A stretch of 26,614 bases of DNA from an uncultured Collinsella sp. Its GTDB lineage: Bacteria > Actinomycetota > Coriobacteriia > Coriobacteriales > Coriobacteriaceae. Below are positions 1 to 7,099 of this stretch, piece by piece. A model generated the notes under the pieces. That model ran no database searches. It was not told the DNA's origin and was given only the letters and a program-made list of their open reading frames with translations. The translations under genes were made by a program, and so were the position numbers. Numbering within the stretch: the stretch's first letter is position 1; each line of letters begins with the position of its first letter. The stretch lies in contig CAJLVJ010000024.1 of NCBI GenBank assembly GCA_905210085.1, positions 1-26,614 of the forward strand, read 5' to 3'.

Positions 1-15
1 CCGCCCGACGCTGCA

Positions 16-111
16 AACGCTCCTAAGCGGCAATCTGGCGTTCAATCGTCGGGCATGGCCACAAGGCCTATGCCCTCCTCTTTCACGCCACCTTGCTCGC
101 CTAGGAGCGTT
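16..111. repeat. Composite intergenic hairpin repeat, copy A
   Basis: An outer stem is formed by 16-29 (AACGCTCCTAAGCG) and 98-111 (CGCCTAGGAGCGTT), 14 bp with one mismatch. Inside it sits a GGGCAT/ATGCCC hairpin (51-56 with 70-75) extended by GGCC/GGCC. The layout (outer stem, GGCAT-type inner hairpin, T-rich tail, then a GCTGTCCGTCCTC stretch) matches the element at 20999-21110 and, in part, 7100-7188. The whole 1-371 stretch shows no coding gene. It holds this element and the palindrome at 158-213, and may carry the end of an upstream transcript. Confidence 0.6.
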
Positions 112-157
112 TTCGCTGTCCGTCCTCAACCTGTGATTCCGGCACGGTTCGCTTCGG

Positions 158-213
158 TAGTCGTTGGGGATGTTCTTGTTTGACTAGTCATTTAAGAACG
201 TCCCCAACGACTA
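158..213. repeat. Head-to-head pair of 29-bp palindromic units
   Basis: Two 29-bp units (158-186 inverted, 185-213 direct) face each other. Each has terminal 8-bp arms of the type TAGTCGTT and AACGACTA around a core TAAGAACGTCCCC. Together they form a 20-bp inverted repeat with one G/T wobble. Single units recur at 7189-7217 and 21184-21212. No coding function is seen; it is a dispersed non-coding repeat that could fold as a long hairpin. Confidence 0.75.
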
Positions 214-371
214 TCAACTAGGCTGCGATGGAGCAAACAGCCCACCATTTCCGAAACCTTTTCGCAACAATGCGCTCTTCGCGACCGTAGCGCCCGCTCA
301 CAACGTCCCCTGCGCTACACTTAGTCGCACTGTGGCGCTGCCGCGCCGCGCCCGAACCAAGGGGGACACTC

Positions 372-1196
372 ATGAAGAACACTCAGCTGCTGCTGATCAA
401 CGATATGTGCGGTTACGGCAAGGTCGCGCTTTCCGCCATGCTGCCGGTGCTGTCGCACATGGGCTATCGCATTCACAACCTGCCGACGGCCCTCGTTTCC
501 GATACGCTCAACTACCCCAAGTTCTACATCCACGACACCACGGAGTACGTGCGCCAAAGCCTCGCTATCTGGGAGGAGCTCGGCTTTGAGTTCGACGCCA
601 TCTCGACCGGCTTTATCGTGACCGAGGAAGAGACGCGCATCATCTCGGACTTTTGCCACCGCCGCGCGCAAAAGGGCACCAAGGTGTTCGTCGATCCCAT
701 CATGGGCGACAACGGCAAGCTCTACGCCGGCGTGCCCGAGTCCACGATTGGCCTTATGCGGCATCTGCTGGAGTGCGCAGACTACGCGGTGCCCAACTAT
801 ACCGAGGCGTGTCTGCTTGCCGACAGGCCAATCGCCGAGCAAATCACGCCCGACGAGGCCCGCGCCCTTGTGGACGCCGTGCGCGAGCTGGGTGCCAAGT
901 CGGTGGTCATTACGAGCGCCGTGGTCAATGGCACGAACGCGGTTATCGGTTACGACCATGTGGCGGGGGAGTACTTTACGATTCCCTTTGAGCTCATTCC
1001 GGTTTATTTCCCGGGCACGGGCGACACGTTCTCGGCGGTGCTCGTCGGCCGCGTTATGGCAGGTTGGAGTCTGCAGCGCGCGACGTCCGATGCCATGCGC
1101 GTGGTGGCTGAGCTTATCGAGCGCAATGCCGACCAGGAGGACAAGTCGGCCGGCCTTCCCATCGAGGCCTGCTTGGACGTGATCGACCATGAGTAA
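372..1196 (+). CDS. Pyridoxal/pyridoxamine kinase-like protein (PfkB/ribokinase fold)
   Basis: The 274-residue product resembles PdxY-type pyridoxamine/pyridoxal kinases, which use ATP to phosphorylate B6 vitamers at the 5' hydroxyl in the PLP salvage pathway in the cytosol. Visible family features are the N-terminal NDMCGYGK stretch, the VDPIMGDNGKLY segment in the middle, NYTEA just after it, and a C-terminal GTGDTFSAVL motif that in this fold holds the catalytic Asp and anion hole. Length is normal for the family. The start is set by the GGGGGA ribosome-binding site at 361-366. It overlaps the next gene by 8 bp, so the two are probably translationally coupled. The exact substrate among B6 vitamers cannot be told from sequence, and another small hydroxymethyl substrate is possible. 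Confidence 0.85.
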   Translation: MKNTQLLLINDMCGYGKVALSAMLPVLSHMGYRIHNLPTALVSDTLNYPKFYIHDTTEYVRQSLAIWEELGFEFDAISTGFIVTEEETRIISDFCHRRAQKGTKVFVDPIMGDNGKLYAGVPESTIGLMRHLLECADYAVPNYTEACLLADRPIAEQITPDEARALVDAVRELGAKSVVITSAVVNGTNAVIGYDHVAGEYFTIPFELIPVYFPGTGDTFSAVLVGRVMAGWSLQRATSDAMRVVAELIERNADQEDKSAGLPIEACLDVIDHE

Positions 1197-1518
1197 CGCT
1201 GGCGAGGGCGGCATCAAGCCTGCGGGCGAGAGCAAGCCGCTCGGTGCGCCGCGGGGCAAGCGTCCGCGCATCCGCGTGAGCTGCGTGGACCAGCTAGGCA
1301 CATGCCGCTGCCATCACGGGCACAAGCCGGGTGACGTCTTCGACTTCGACCGAGACCGCGGCAAGATGTGTGCCATGGCCTGCCATGTGGGATTTCCCTA
1401 TATCGATATCCTGCGCTATGGCGGGACCGTGCCCGGCAACGAGCCAGGCACGGCAAAGTTCTGCTGTCCCGAGGTCGATACGCTGAACGTCTGGCTTGCT
1501 GAGATCGTCGACGAGTAG
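1189..1518 (+). CDS. Small Cys-rich TIGR04076-type protein
   Basis: This 109-residue protein of unknown function matches the pattern I associate with the TIGR04076 family: GTC followed by GHKPGD, then CAMACH, FPYI, RYGG and a closing CCP near residue 93. The conserved Cys/His (C38, C41, H45, C61, C65, H66, C92, C93) could bind a metal, which is inference. The first 27 residues are a Gly/Pro/Lys-rich tail not shared with the core. Its ATG lies inside the last codons of the kinase gene (ATGAGTAA overlap), which indicates coupled expression. Family membership is fairly sure; the function is not known to me. Confidence 0.75.
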   Translation: MSNAGEGGIKPAGESKPLGAPRGKRPRIRVSCVDQLGTCRCHHGHKPGDVFDFDRDRGKMCAMACHVGFPYIDILRYGGTVPGNEPGTAKFCCPEVDTLNVWLAEIVDE

Positions 1519-1526
1519 TTGAGCGC

Positions 1527-1559
1527 AATGTGACAAAGGGACAGTCCCTTTGTCACATT
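1527..1559. repeat. GTGACAAAGGGAC palindrome, copy 1
   Basis: A perfect 33-nt palindrome: 16-bp arms (AATGTGACAAAGGGAC and its complement) around one central A, starting 8 nt after the preceding stop codon. A T-rich run follows at about 1576-1582, so it could act as a terminator for the kinase operon. The same sequence recurs at 3074-3108 and 5011-5045, so it is a dispersed repeat family and not a gene-specific site. Confidence 0.85.
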
Positions 1560-1599
1560 CGCGGGTGGTGTCCCTTCTTTTTGCGTATAATCTCAAATC

Positions 1600-1677
1600 T
1601 CTGCATTTCATCCGATTTTAGGTTCTAAAAATTCTGCGTTTCATCGATAATCAAGCGTATAAAACTTTGCATTTCAT
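1600..1677 (+). promoter_or_regulatory. Three direct repeats phased at 33 bp upstream of the AAA/DUF4143 gene
   Basis: The decamer TGCATTTCAT occurs at 1602-1611 and 1668-1677, with TGCGTTTCAT at 1635-1644: the start-to-start distance is exactly 33 bp twice. Each is preceded by an A/T-rich run, and GCGTATAA occurs before the first and third copies. TATAAT at 1586-1591 is a possible -10 box. The tract (about 1580-1680) is much more AT-rich than its surroundings. Three helical turns between copies suggest cooperative binding of a regulator on one face of the DNA (inference). Confidence 0.6.
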
Positions 1678-1701
1678 TTGATGACACTGAGGGGAGAGCC
1701 T

Positions 1702-3063
1702 ATGCTGCGCAGGAAAATAGCGGCAGAGCTGGAGCGCTGGCTGAAGTCTGCCGAGCAAAAGGCCTTATTCATTACGGGTTCTCGCCAGATTGGCAAAAGC
1801 TATTCGATTCGCGCATTTGGCAAAGCCAACCATGCAACCTACATCGAGCTTAACCTCATGGAAAATCGCCAGGCAAAAGATGCTCTTCTCGAGGCGCGGG
1901 ATGCCGATGATTTCATCAGCAGGGTGACGCTTCTTTCGGGAAAGTCGATTGCACCAGGCAAAACGCTCGTGTTTATCGATGAGGTCCAAGAGGCCCCCGA
2001 CATCATGACAATGGCAAAGTTCCTTGTTGAGGACGGGAGGTGCCGTTGGGCGTTTTCGGGGTCAATGCTCGGGACTCAGTTCAAGGGCGTCAGGTCCTAT
2101 CCCGTGGGGTATGTTCACGAGCTTAGGATGTTCCCACTCGATTTTGAGGAGTTTTGCTGGGCAATCGGGGTGAGCGAGGGGGCTCGCCAAACGATACATG
2201 ACGCGTGTATCAGCGAGAGGCCCGTTCCTGATTATATTCATGACGCGATGATGGCAAACTTCAGGACCTATACCGTTGTCGGCGGAATGCCGGAGGTCGT
2301 GCAACGTTTCCTTGACACGCAGGGCGACCTTGCCTCTGTTCGTCAGCTACAGTCAGAGCTCAACGAACAGTACCGGCGGGATATCTCCAAGTATGCAAGC
2401 GGGCGAGCCCTTCAGGTGCAGAGCATCTACGATCAGCTCCCTATTATGCTCGAGGGCGAAAACAAGCGCTTCGTGCTCAATTCCATTGACCCCAAGGCGC
2501 ATTATGAGAAGTATCAGCGAGATTTTGTATGGCTTGTCGATGCCGGCGTTGCTCTCAAAGCCGATATCGTAACCGAGCCAAAATCGCCTCTGCTCAAGAC
2601 GGCACGGCCATCGCAGTTCAAGTTATATCAATCGGATACGGGCATGTTGATGGCGCGCTACCCCGTTGGAGTCGCCCAAGCGGCGTATCTTGATAGCAAG
2701 GAGCCCAATCTGGGCGGCATTTACGAAAACGTGGTGGCCCAGCAGCTGGCTGCCCAAAATCGCCAGCTTTACTACTATCAGACAAAAAAGCGCGGTGAAG
2801 TGGACTTTGTGGTCGATGGACCGGATGGGACGGCTGTTCCGATCGAGGTTAAATCGGGCTCCTATTACCACGCGCACGCTGCGCTCGGTCATGTGCTTGA
2901 TACGGCTGAATATGGCGTAAGGCTCGGGATTGTTTTCTCGAGAGGCAACGTTGAGCGCAACGGAGCGGTTCTCTATTTGCCGCTATATGCGACCTGGGCC
3001 CTTTCGGATGTTTTGGGCGACTCCTGCGCCGAGGGGATAAAGCTGGAGGTCAAGCCGGTCTAG
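1702..3063 (+). CDS. AAA-family ATPase with C-terminal DUF4143 domain
   Basis: The product, about 453 residues, is of the AAA_14/DUF4143 type common in gut bacteria; its cellular role is not established. Walker A is GSRQIGKS at residues 26-33 and Walker B is LVFIDEVQ at 89-96. The region EFCWAIG to GGMPEVVQRF is typical of the family. The C-terminal part ends with GEVDFVV and PIEVKSG, which resembles the core of PD-(D/E)xK nuclease-like folds. I chose ATG 1702 because GAGGGGAG (1689-1696) is well spaced before it; an upstream in-frame TTG (1678) would lie on a phased repeat. It stands alone, between palindromes, and converges on the phosphatase gene. Such genes are often accessory and have been discussed as defence- or toxin-like, but nothing here proves that. 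Confidence 0.82.
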   Translation: MLRRKIAAELERWLKSAEQKALFITGSRQIGKSYSIRAFGKANHATYIELNLMENRQAKDALLEARDADDFISRVTLLSGKSIAPGKTLVFIDEVQEAPDIMTMAKFLVEDGRCRWAFSGSMLGTQFKGVRSYPVGYVHELRMFPLDFEEFCWAIGVSEGARQTIHDACISERPVPDYIHDAMMANFRTYTVVGGMPEVVQRFLDTQGDLASVRQLQSELNEQYRRDISKYASGRALQVQSIYDQLPIMLEGENKRFVLNSIDPKAHYEKYQRDFVWLVDAGVALKADIVTEPKSPLLKTARPSQFKLYQSDTGMLMARYPVGVAQAAYLDSKEPNLGGIYENVVAQQLAAQNRQLYYYQTKKRGEVDFVVDGPDGTAVPIEVKSGSYYHAHAALGHVLDTAEYGVRLGIVFSRGNVERNGAVLYLPLYATWALSDVLGDSCAEGIKLEVKPV

Positions 3064-3073
3064 GGCCAGTCCC

Positions 3074-3108
3074 GGATGTGACAAAGGGACAGTCCCTTTG
3101 TCACATCC
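3074..3108. repeat. GTGACAAAGGGAC palindrome, copy 2
   Basis: A perfect palindrome with 17-bp arms (GGATGTGACAAAGGGAC and its complement) around one A, starting 11 nt after the ATPase stop. It differs from copy 1 only at the outer ends, where both arms have changed together (AA/TT to GG/CC), so pairing is kept. Confidence 0.85.
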
Positions 3109-3110
3109 AT

Positions 3111-3174
3111 GAGCGTGGATTATCTCCCGTTTAGAGCGCACTCGAACGCTCAAAGTGGGAGAAAATCCACGCTC
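3111..3174. terminator. Long hairpin between convergent genes, probable bidirectional terminator
   Basis: Arms 3111-3128 (GAGCGTGGATTATCTCCC) and 3157-3174 (GGGAGAAAATCCACGCTC) pair over 18 bp with one mismatch. The stem continues inward through wobble and A-T pairs to GAGCG/CGCTC (3134-3138 with 3147-3151). GTTTTA follows on the plus strand. It lies between the ATPase gene (plus) and the phosphatase gene (minus), as expected for a shared terminator. Confidence 0.7.
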
Positions 3175-3220
3175 GTTTTATGCCGATGGCGTGGCCCGTG
3201 TGCCCGCGCCGCCCGAGCGC

Positions 3221-3667
3221 CTACAGCTGCTCGAGCATGGCGGTGCAACCGGCGAGTACATCGCGGTAGGTGGCGTCGAAATTGCCGGTGTACCAGGGGT
3301 CGGCCACGTCGCCGGGGCGATCGGTCCAATCGAGCAGGCGCGAGATCTTGCCATCGGGGTCCTTCCCAAAAATTCGGTACAGGGCGCGGGCGTTCTCGTC
3401 GTCCATATAGACAATGTGGTCCCAGTCGCCATACTCCGCGCGACGCACCTGACGTGCGCGATGTGCGACGACGGGAATCCCGACCTCGCGTAGCTTGGCA
3501 ACGGTACCGTGGTGTGGCGGGTTGCCGATCTCCTCGGTCGAGGTCGCCGCGGAATCGATGGCAAACTCCGCCTCGCGCCCAGCGCGGCGCACGAGCTCGG
3601 TAAACACCGACTCGGCCATCGTCGAGCGGCAGATGTTTCCATAGCAGATAAACAGTACACGTTGCAT
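3221..3667 (-). CDS. Low-molecular-weight protein tyrosine phosphatase
   Basis: The 148-residue cytosolic enzyme hydrolyses phosphotyrosine (or phosphoarginine in some relatives) through a cysteinyl-phosphate intermediate. The signature C(X)5RS is at residues 8-15 (CYGNICRS), and the general-acid DP loop is at 123-124 (VADPWY). Length is standard. The start at 3667 is preceded by AAAGGAAA; a longer frame to 3712 adds residues without family similarity. It lies 45 bp downstream of the MFS gene on the same strand, so the two are probably co-transcribed. Its substrate cannot be inferred; no tyrosine kinase gene is visible in this window. Confidence 0.9.
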   Translation of the reverse strand: MQRVLFICYGNICRSTMAESVFTELVRRAGREAEFAIDSAATSTEEIGNPPHHGTVAKLREVGIPVVAHRARQVRRAEYGDWDHIVYMDDENARALYRIFGKDPDGKISRLLDWTDRPGDVADPWYTGNFDATYRDVLAGCTAMLEQL

Positions 3668-3712
3668 ATGCGGTTTCCTTTCGATCGCCATCATCGAGCT
3701 CGAGTATCGCAT

Positions 3713-4954
3713 CTACGCCTGCGCCATCGCCCTCTTGCGTTCCCAGCGAGCCAACTTAATCGTCACCAGCGTAAGCACCCAGGCCACAAGCGAGAACGCG
3801 GCACCCACTGCGCCTACATATGCAATGCCAACGCTGCTTACCACGGCGCCGCCCACTGCGGTGCCAAACGAGATGCCGACGTTAAACGCCATGGGCTCAA
3901 CCGAACTTGCGAGTACCATCGACTTGGGGTGGCGGCTGCGTGCCACATCCATAAAGTGTGTGATGCACGACACCGAGAACAGGTACATGAGCAGCGCCAA
4001 GCTAAAGACAAAGACCAGCGCGAGCGGCATGGTGCCGCCCAAAGCAAACAGCCCGAGTAACGCCGCAGCCTGCAGCACAAACGTCACGAGTAGCGCCTTC
4101 ATGCCAAAGCGCGCATCGATCCATCCGCCCAGGATGTTCGAGATCAGGCAGAATACGCCGTAGGCCATAAGCGTGGTACTGGCTTCGACCGTGCCCATAC
4201 CCAGCACCTGCTCAAGATAAGGCGTCACGTAGCCGTAGAACACATAGACCGAGCCCACGCCAAACAAAAAGATGAGCATGCCGGTGATGATGCTCGGTTC
4301 GCGCAGCAGCCCCGCCTGCTCGCGAAAGGTGGCAGGTTCGTCGGTTTGCCCAGCGCGCGGCATAAACATCACGAGCGCTCCGCAGATCAGAACGGCAAAG
4401 GCCAGCGTGCCATACATGGCCACGTGCCAATCGAGTGTGTCGGCCACAAACTTGCCGATCGAAGTGACAAAGACCATTGCCACGGAAAACGCACCATATA
4501 CCACCGAGATGGCAAGCGAAGTTTGCTGCGGAGACAGAAGCTCGGGGATGTACGTCACGCCCACGGCGAGCAGTGCGCCCGAGACGGAGCCCAAGATGAT
4601 GCGCGAGGCGAACAGCACTTGAAAGTTGGGTGCCAGCGCCATGACCAGATTGCCGAGCACAAAGACGATGCTATAGCACACGAGCAGTTGGTAACGACGG
4701 AAGCGCCCCGTGCTGAGCGCGAGCACCGGCGTCGCGATAGCGTAGATCAGTGCGAACACGCTAATAAGTTGGCCTGCGGTGGCAAGCGATACGCCGAGTT
4801 CCGTTGCCAAGTCGCTTTCGATGCCGATGACCACGAACTCGGAGCAGCCGAGCGAGAATCCCAACAGCACGAGCAGCGCCAGGCAGAGCTTGGTGCGCGC
4901 GGGGGAGAGCGCGGCGGCGGTTGACTTACTTTTAGGCGTGGTTGCGGCGGTCAA
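3713..4954 (-). CDS. MFS transporter, DHA1/AraJ-like exporter
   Basis: The product of about 413 residues has roughly twelve hydrophobic segments and resembles 12-TM major facilitator superfamily drug- or sugar-efflux proteins of the AraJ/YdhP type. Supporting motifs are GCSEFVVIGI in TM1, the loop STGRFRRYQLL after TM2 (motif A region), and ASRIILGSVSGALLAVGVTYI in TM4-5. The substrate is unknown. The frame stays open up to 5065, but that part translates the palindrome at 5011-5045 and is unlikely to be protein. A TTG start at 4954 has GGAG eight bases upstream and is my choice; GTG at 4963 is an alternative. It probably shares an mRNA with the phosphatase. Confidence 0.85.
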   Translation of the reverse strand: MTAATTPKSKSTAAALSPARTKLCLALLVLLGFSLGCSEFVVIGIESDLATELGVSLATAGQLISVFALIYAIATPVLALSTGRFRRYQLLVCYSIVFVLGNLVMALAPNFQVLFASRIILGSVSGALLAVGVTYIPELLSPQQTSLAISVVYGAFSVAMVFVTSIGKFVADTLDWHVAMYGTLAFAVLICGALVMFMPRAGQTDEPATFREQAGLLREPSIITGMLIFLFGVGSVYVFYGYVTPYLEQVLGMGTVEASTTLMAYGVFCLISNILGGWIDARFGMKALLVTFVLQAAALLGLFALGGTMPLALVFVFSLALLMYLFSVSCITHFMDVARSRHPKSMVLASSVEPMAFNVGISFGTAVGGAVVSSVGIAYVGAVGAAFSLVAWVLTLVTIKLARWERKRAMAQA

Positions 4955-5010
4955 GGTTGTCACTCCAATGTCGCATGAATAAGCGGGATTCAATCCCTGC
5001 AACTCTAACA

Positions 5011-5045
5011 GAATGTGACAAAGGGACAGTCTCTTTGTCACATTC
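5011..5045. repeat. GTGACAAAGGGAC palindrome, copy 3
   Basis: Arms GAATGTGACAAAGGGAC and its near-complement around one A, with one C-to-T change in the right arm that leaves a G-U wobble in plus-strand RNA. It lies in the divergent gap upstream of the MFS gene, so here it cannot be a terminator of that gene. It is the third full copy in the first 5.1 kb. Confidence 0.85.
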
Positions 5046-5063
5046 GCGGCGTGGCTGCCGCCC

Positions 5064-5128
5064 AAACCGTCACAACATTCGATGAAAATCTCGAAAACGA
5101 GGAAAAGCGTCGAATGTTGTGATGGTTT
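5064..5128. repeat. Large inverted repeat with inner hairpin in divergent gap
   Basis: The arms 5064-5082 (AAACCGTCACAACATTCGA) and 5110-5128 (TCGAATGTTGTGATGGTTT) pair over 19 bp with a single G/T wobble. The 27-nt spacer contains its own stem-loop CTCG-AAAA-CGAG (5090-5101). It lies between the divergent MFS gene and the membrane-protein gene. It could be a transcription-blocking hairpin (TTTTC follows), a dispersed repeat, or a regulator site. Confidence 0.65.
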
Positions 5129-5213
5129 TCCTATCTGTGCCGGCGAGCCGCCGTGCCGTCTGGGGGTATAAGGCTAGCAAGCGTTTATTTGCGAGGCCTA
5201 AGGGGCGCCCCGT

Positions 5214-6083
5214 ATGGATATCGATAACTTTGAATGGTGGTATAGCGAGGGTGAGGCTCCGGACGAGGAATGGGACGAGCCCACGCCGCGTGACGTGTCG
5301 AGCGACGAGGACGGGACCGGCAACGACGTCGCCGTCGACTCGGATGCTGCCTCCGACCCTGTCGAGCCCCTGACCTTCGAACAAGCTTGGGCCCAGGCCG
5401 AGGCAGACGAGGCCAAGGCTGACGCTACGGCCACGCTCGGCGAGCCGGCCGACATGTCAATCTCGCCGGCAAAGACCCCGCAGCCGCGCCACACCATCGA
5501 TCCCGGCAGCACGGCATCCTTCAGTATTCTCGACGTGCCCTCGCAGGGTGCTCAGGCGCCCGCGCCCACACGTCGTCCCAATCTGTCTCGCGAGGAAGAT
5601 GCAGGACGTCGCTCTCCGCTCGGCCCCATCCTTATCGCCTTCATGGCCGGCGTTATCGCATGCTCGGTAATTGGAAACGTCTGGAGCCATGTTGAACAAC
5701 AGCGAAAAGACGCCGCCAAGGTCGAGATGTCTATCGAGCAATCGCTCGGCCGCACGCGCTCGGTACATGTGTCGGTCGAGGTCAAGGACGGCGCGACGTG
5801 GGACACCGCGCGCGGCGACAGCCAAATGCTCATTCACATCGTGGGGCGCACGCTCAAAGGGCAGACGATTGACGAGTATCAATACGTCAATTCCGCTGGT
5901 GACGGCATCGAGCTTAAGCCCGGCGACTACGAGCTCACCGTCGATGAACTGCCCGTCGCCACCGACGGTACGCGCTTCCGTGCCTCAAAGCGCATGGTCC
6001 CCGTGAGCTTTAACTCACAGGCGCTCGACACGGTCGACACTACACCGCAGGGCGGGTTCGACCTTTACGTGGATACCCAGTAG
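5214..6083 (+). CDS. Single-pass membrane protein of unknown function
   Basis: I do not recognise this 289-residue protein. The N-terminal 130 residues are acidic and low in complexity (many Asp, Glu, Ala, Pro), consistent with a disordered cytosolic tail. One membrane segment spans about residues 136-156 (ILIAFMAGVIACSVIGNVW), preceded by basic GRR. The last 130 residues form a probable beta-rich extracellular domain with several DG/GD turns and no cysteine. Predicted topology is N-in, C-out. The start has AAGGGG at 5200-5204 upstream. It stands alone: the divergent MFS gene is to the left and the epimerase gene lies 108 bp to the right. Confidence 0.75.
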   Translation: MDIDNFEWWYSEGEAPDEEWDEPTPRDVSSDEDGTGNDVAVDSDAASDPVEPLTFEQAWAQAEADEAKADATATLGEPADMSISPAKTPQPRHTIDPGSTASFSILDVPSQGAQAPAPTRRPNLSREEDAGRRSPLGPILIAFMAGVIACSVIGNVWSHVEQQRKDAAKVEMSIEQSLGRTRSVHVSVEVKDGATWDTARGDSQMLIHIVGRTLKGQTIDEYQYVNSAGDGIELKPGDYELTVDELPVATDGTRFRASKRMVPVSFNSQALDTVDTTPQGGFDLYVDTQ

Positions 6084-6148
6084 GCGCCCGCCGCTCATTC
6101 CGCTACGGCTACTCAATAATCGCCTGCCGTCTCGCCGCCAAGAGTGGG

Positions 6149-6171
6149 ACAATAGCCCTCGACACTATTGT
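6149..6171 (+). promoter_or_regulatory. ACAATAG/CTATTGT inverted repeat upstream of epimerase gene
   Basis: Seven-base arms ACAATAG (6149-6155) and CTATTGT (6165-6171) flank a 9-nt spacer just before the GGAGGAAG ribosome-binding site (about 6179-6186). It could be an operator or a hairpin in the 5' leader; nothing identifies a regulator. Confidence 0.35.
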
Positions 6172-6191
6172 TTACTTTTGGAGGAAGTAGC

Positions 6192-7085
6192 ATGTCTACC
6201 GTCACTACCATCAAGCGCGGCGGCCTCACCGCGGCCATCGATTCCATGGGCGCCCAGCTCACGAGCCTTGCCCTCAACGGCAACGAGTATCTGTGGCAGG
6301 GCGACCCGGCCTTTTGGGGCAAGCACGCGCCCATCCTGTTCCCCATTGTGGGCTCGCTGCGCAACAACACGGCGACGTCTGCGGCCGGCACCTGCGAGAT
6401 GCCGCGCCACGGCCTCGCGCGCATCGTCGAGCACAAGCTGGTCGAGGTTTCGGAGGACGGCTCCTCGGTAACGTACGAGATCACCGACACGCCCGAGTCG
6501 CTCAAGGCCTTTCCGTTCCACTTTAAGCTCAACATGACCTATGCCCTGACTGGTGACGCCACACTTACCCAGACCTTTGCCGTCACCAATACCGGCGACG
6601 TGGACCTGCCGTTCTCGGTGGGCGGCCACCCCGCATTTAACGTACCTGCTCCCGGTGCTGAGGACGAGGCATTCGAGGATTACGAGCTGGCGTTTACCGA
6701 GGCTTGGACCAACGAGGCCCCCATCATCACGCCCGATGGCCTCATGACGTTCGAGGGTAGCTACAAGGCTCCCGATAACTCGGACGTGCTGCCCATCACG
6801 CACCGCAGCTTCGATAACGACGCCATCATGTTCACCGATACCCCGGGCTCCACGCTCACGCTGCGCGGCCGCAAGTCGGGCCGCGGCGTCAAGATCGACT
6901 TTGAGGGCTTTAAGTACATCGGCGTGTGGTCTGCCGCCAACGACGCCCCGTTTGTGGCGCTCGAGCCCTGGACCGGTCATACCACCACGGACACCGAGGA
7001 CGACGTCTTTGAGCACAAGGTCAACACCATCACCTTGGCTCCCGGCGAGACGGACAAGCGCAGCTTTAGCGTTACCTTGCTCTAG
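6192..7085 (+). CDS. Aldose 1-epimerase family protein, LacX type
   Basis: The 297-residue protein belongs to the galactose-mutarotase-like fold, closest in my reading to the LacX subgroup. Members interconvert alpha and beta anomers of hexoses or bind phosphorylated sugars in the cytosol. Visible family features are FPIVGSLRNN (about 50-59), PRHGLAR with His73, GGHPAFNVP with His146, and a C-terminal ALEPWTG with Glu258, which match the usual two His and one Glu catalytic positions. The GGAGGAAG site fixes the start at 6192. It is followed by a strong terminator-like repeat (7145-7182), so it is likely a single-gene unit. The sugar substrate is not evident. Confidence 0.88.
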   Translation: MSTVTTIKRGGLTAAIDSMGAQLTSLALNGNEYLWQGDPAFWGKHAPILFPIVGSLRNNTATSAAGTCEMPRHGLARIVEHKLVEVSEDGSSVTYEITDTPESLKAFPFHFKLNMTYALTGDATLTQTFAVTNTGDVDLPFSVGGHPAFNVPAPGAEDEAFEDYELAFTEAWTNEAPIITPDGLMTFEGSYKAPDNSDVLPITHRSFDNDAIMFTDTPGSTLTLRGRKSGRGVKIDFEGFKYIGVWSAANDAPFVALEPWTGHTTTDTEDDVFEHKVNTITLAPGETDKRSFSVTLL

Positions 7086-7099
7086 AGGTTCCGCCGCTC

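Noticed and set aside
1600..1677. CRISPR array from the three 33-bp spaced repeats
   Set aside because: The repeated part is only about 10-13 bp, there are just three copies, and no cas genes are present; an operator array fits better.
4955..5065. N-terminal extension of the MFS protein up to 5065
   Set aside because: The extra residues come from translation of the dispersed palindrome at 5011-5045 and carry no family similarity.
5167..5172. TATAAG as -10 box of the membrane-protein gene at 5214
   Set aside because: No acceptable -35 hexamer is seen 16-18 bp upstream, so the promoter cannot be supported.
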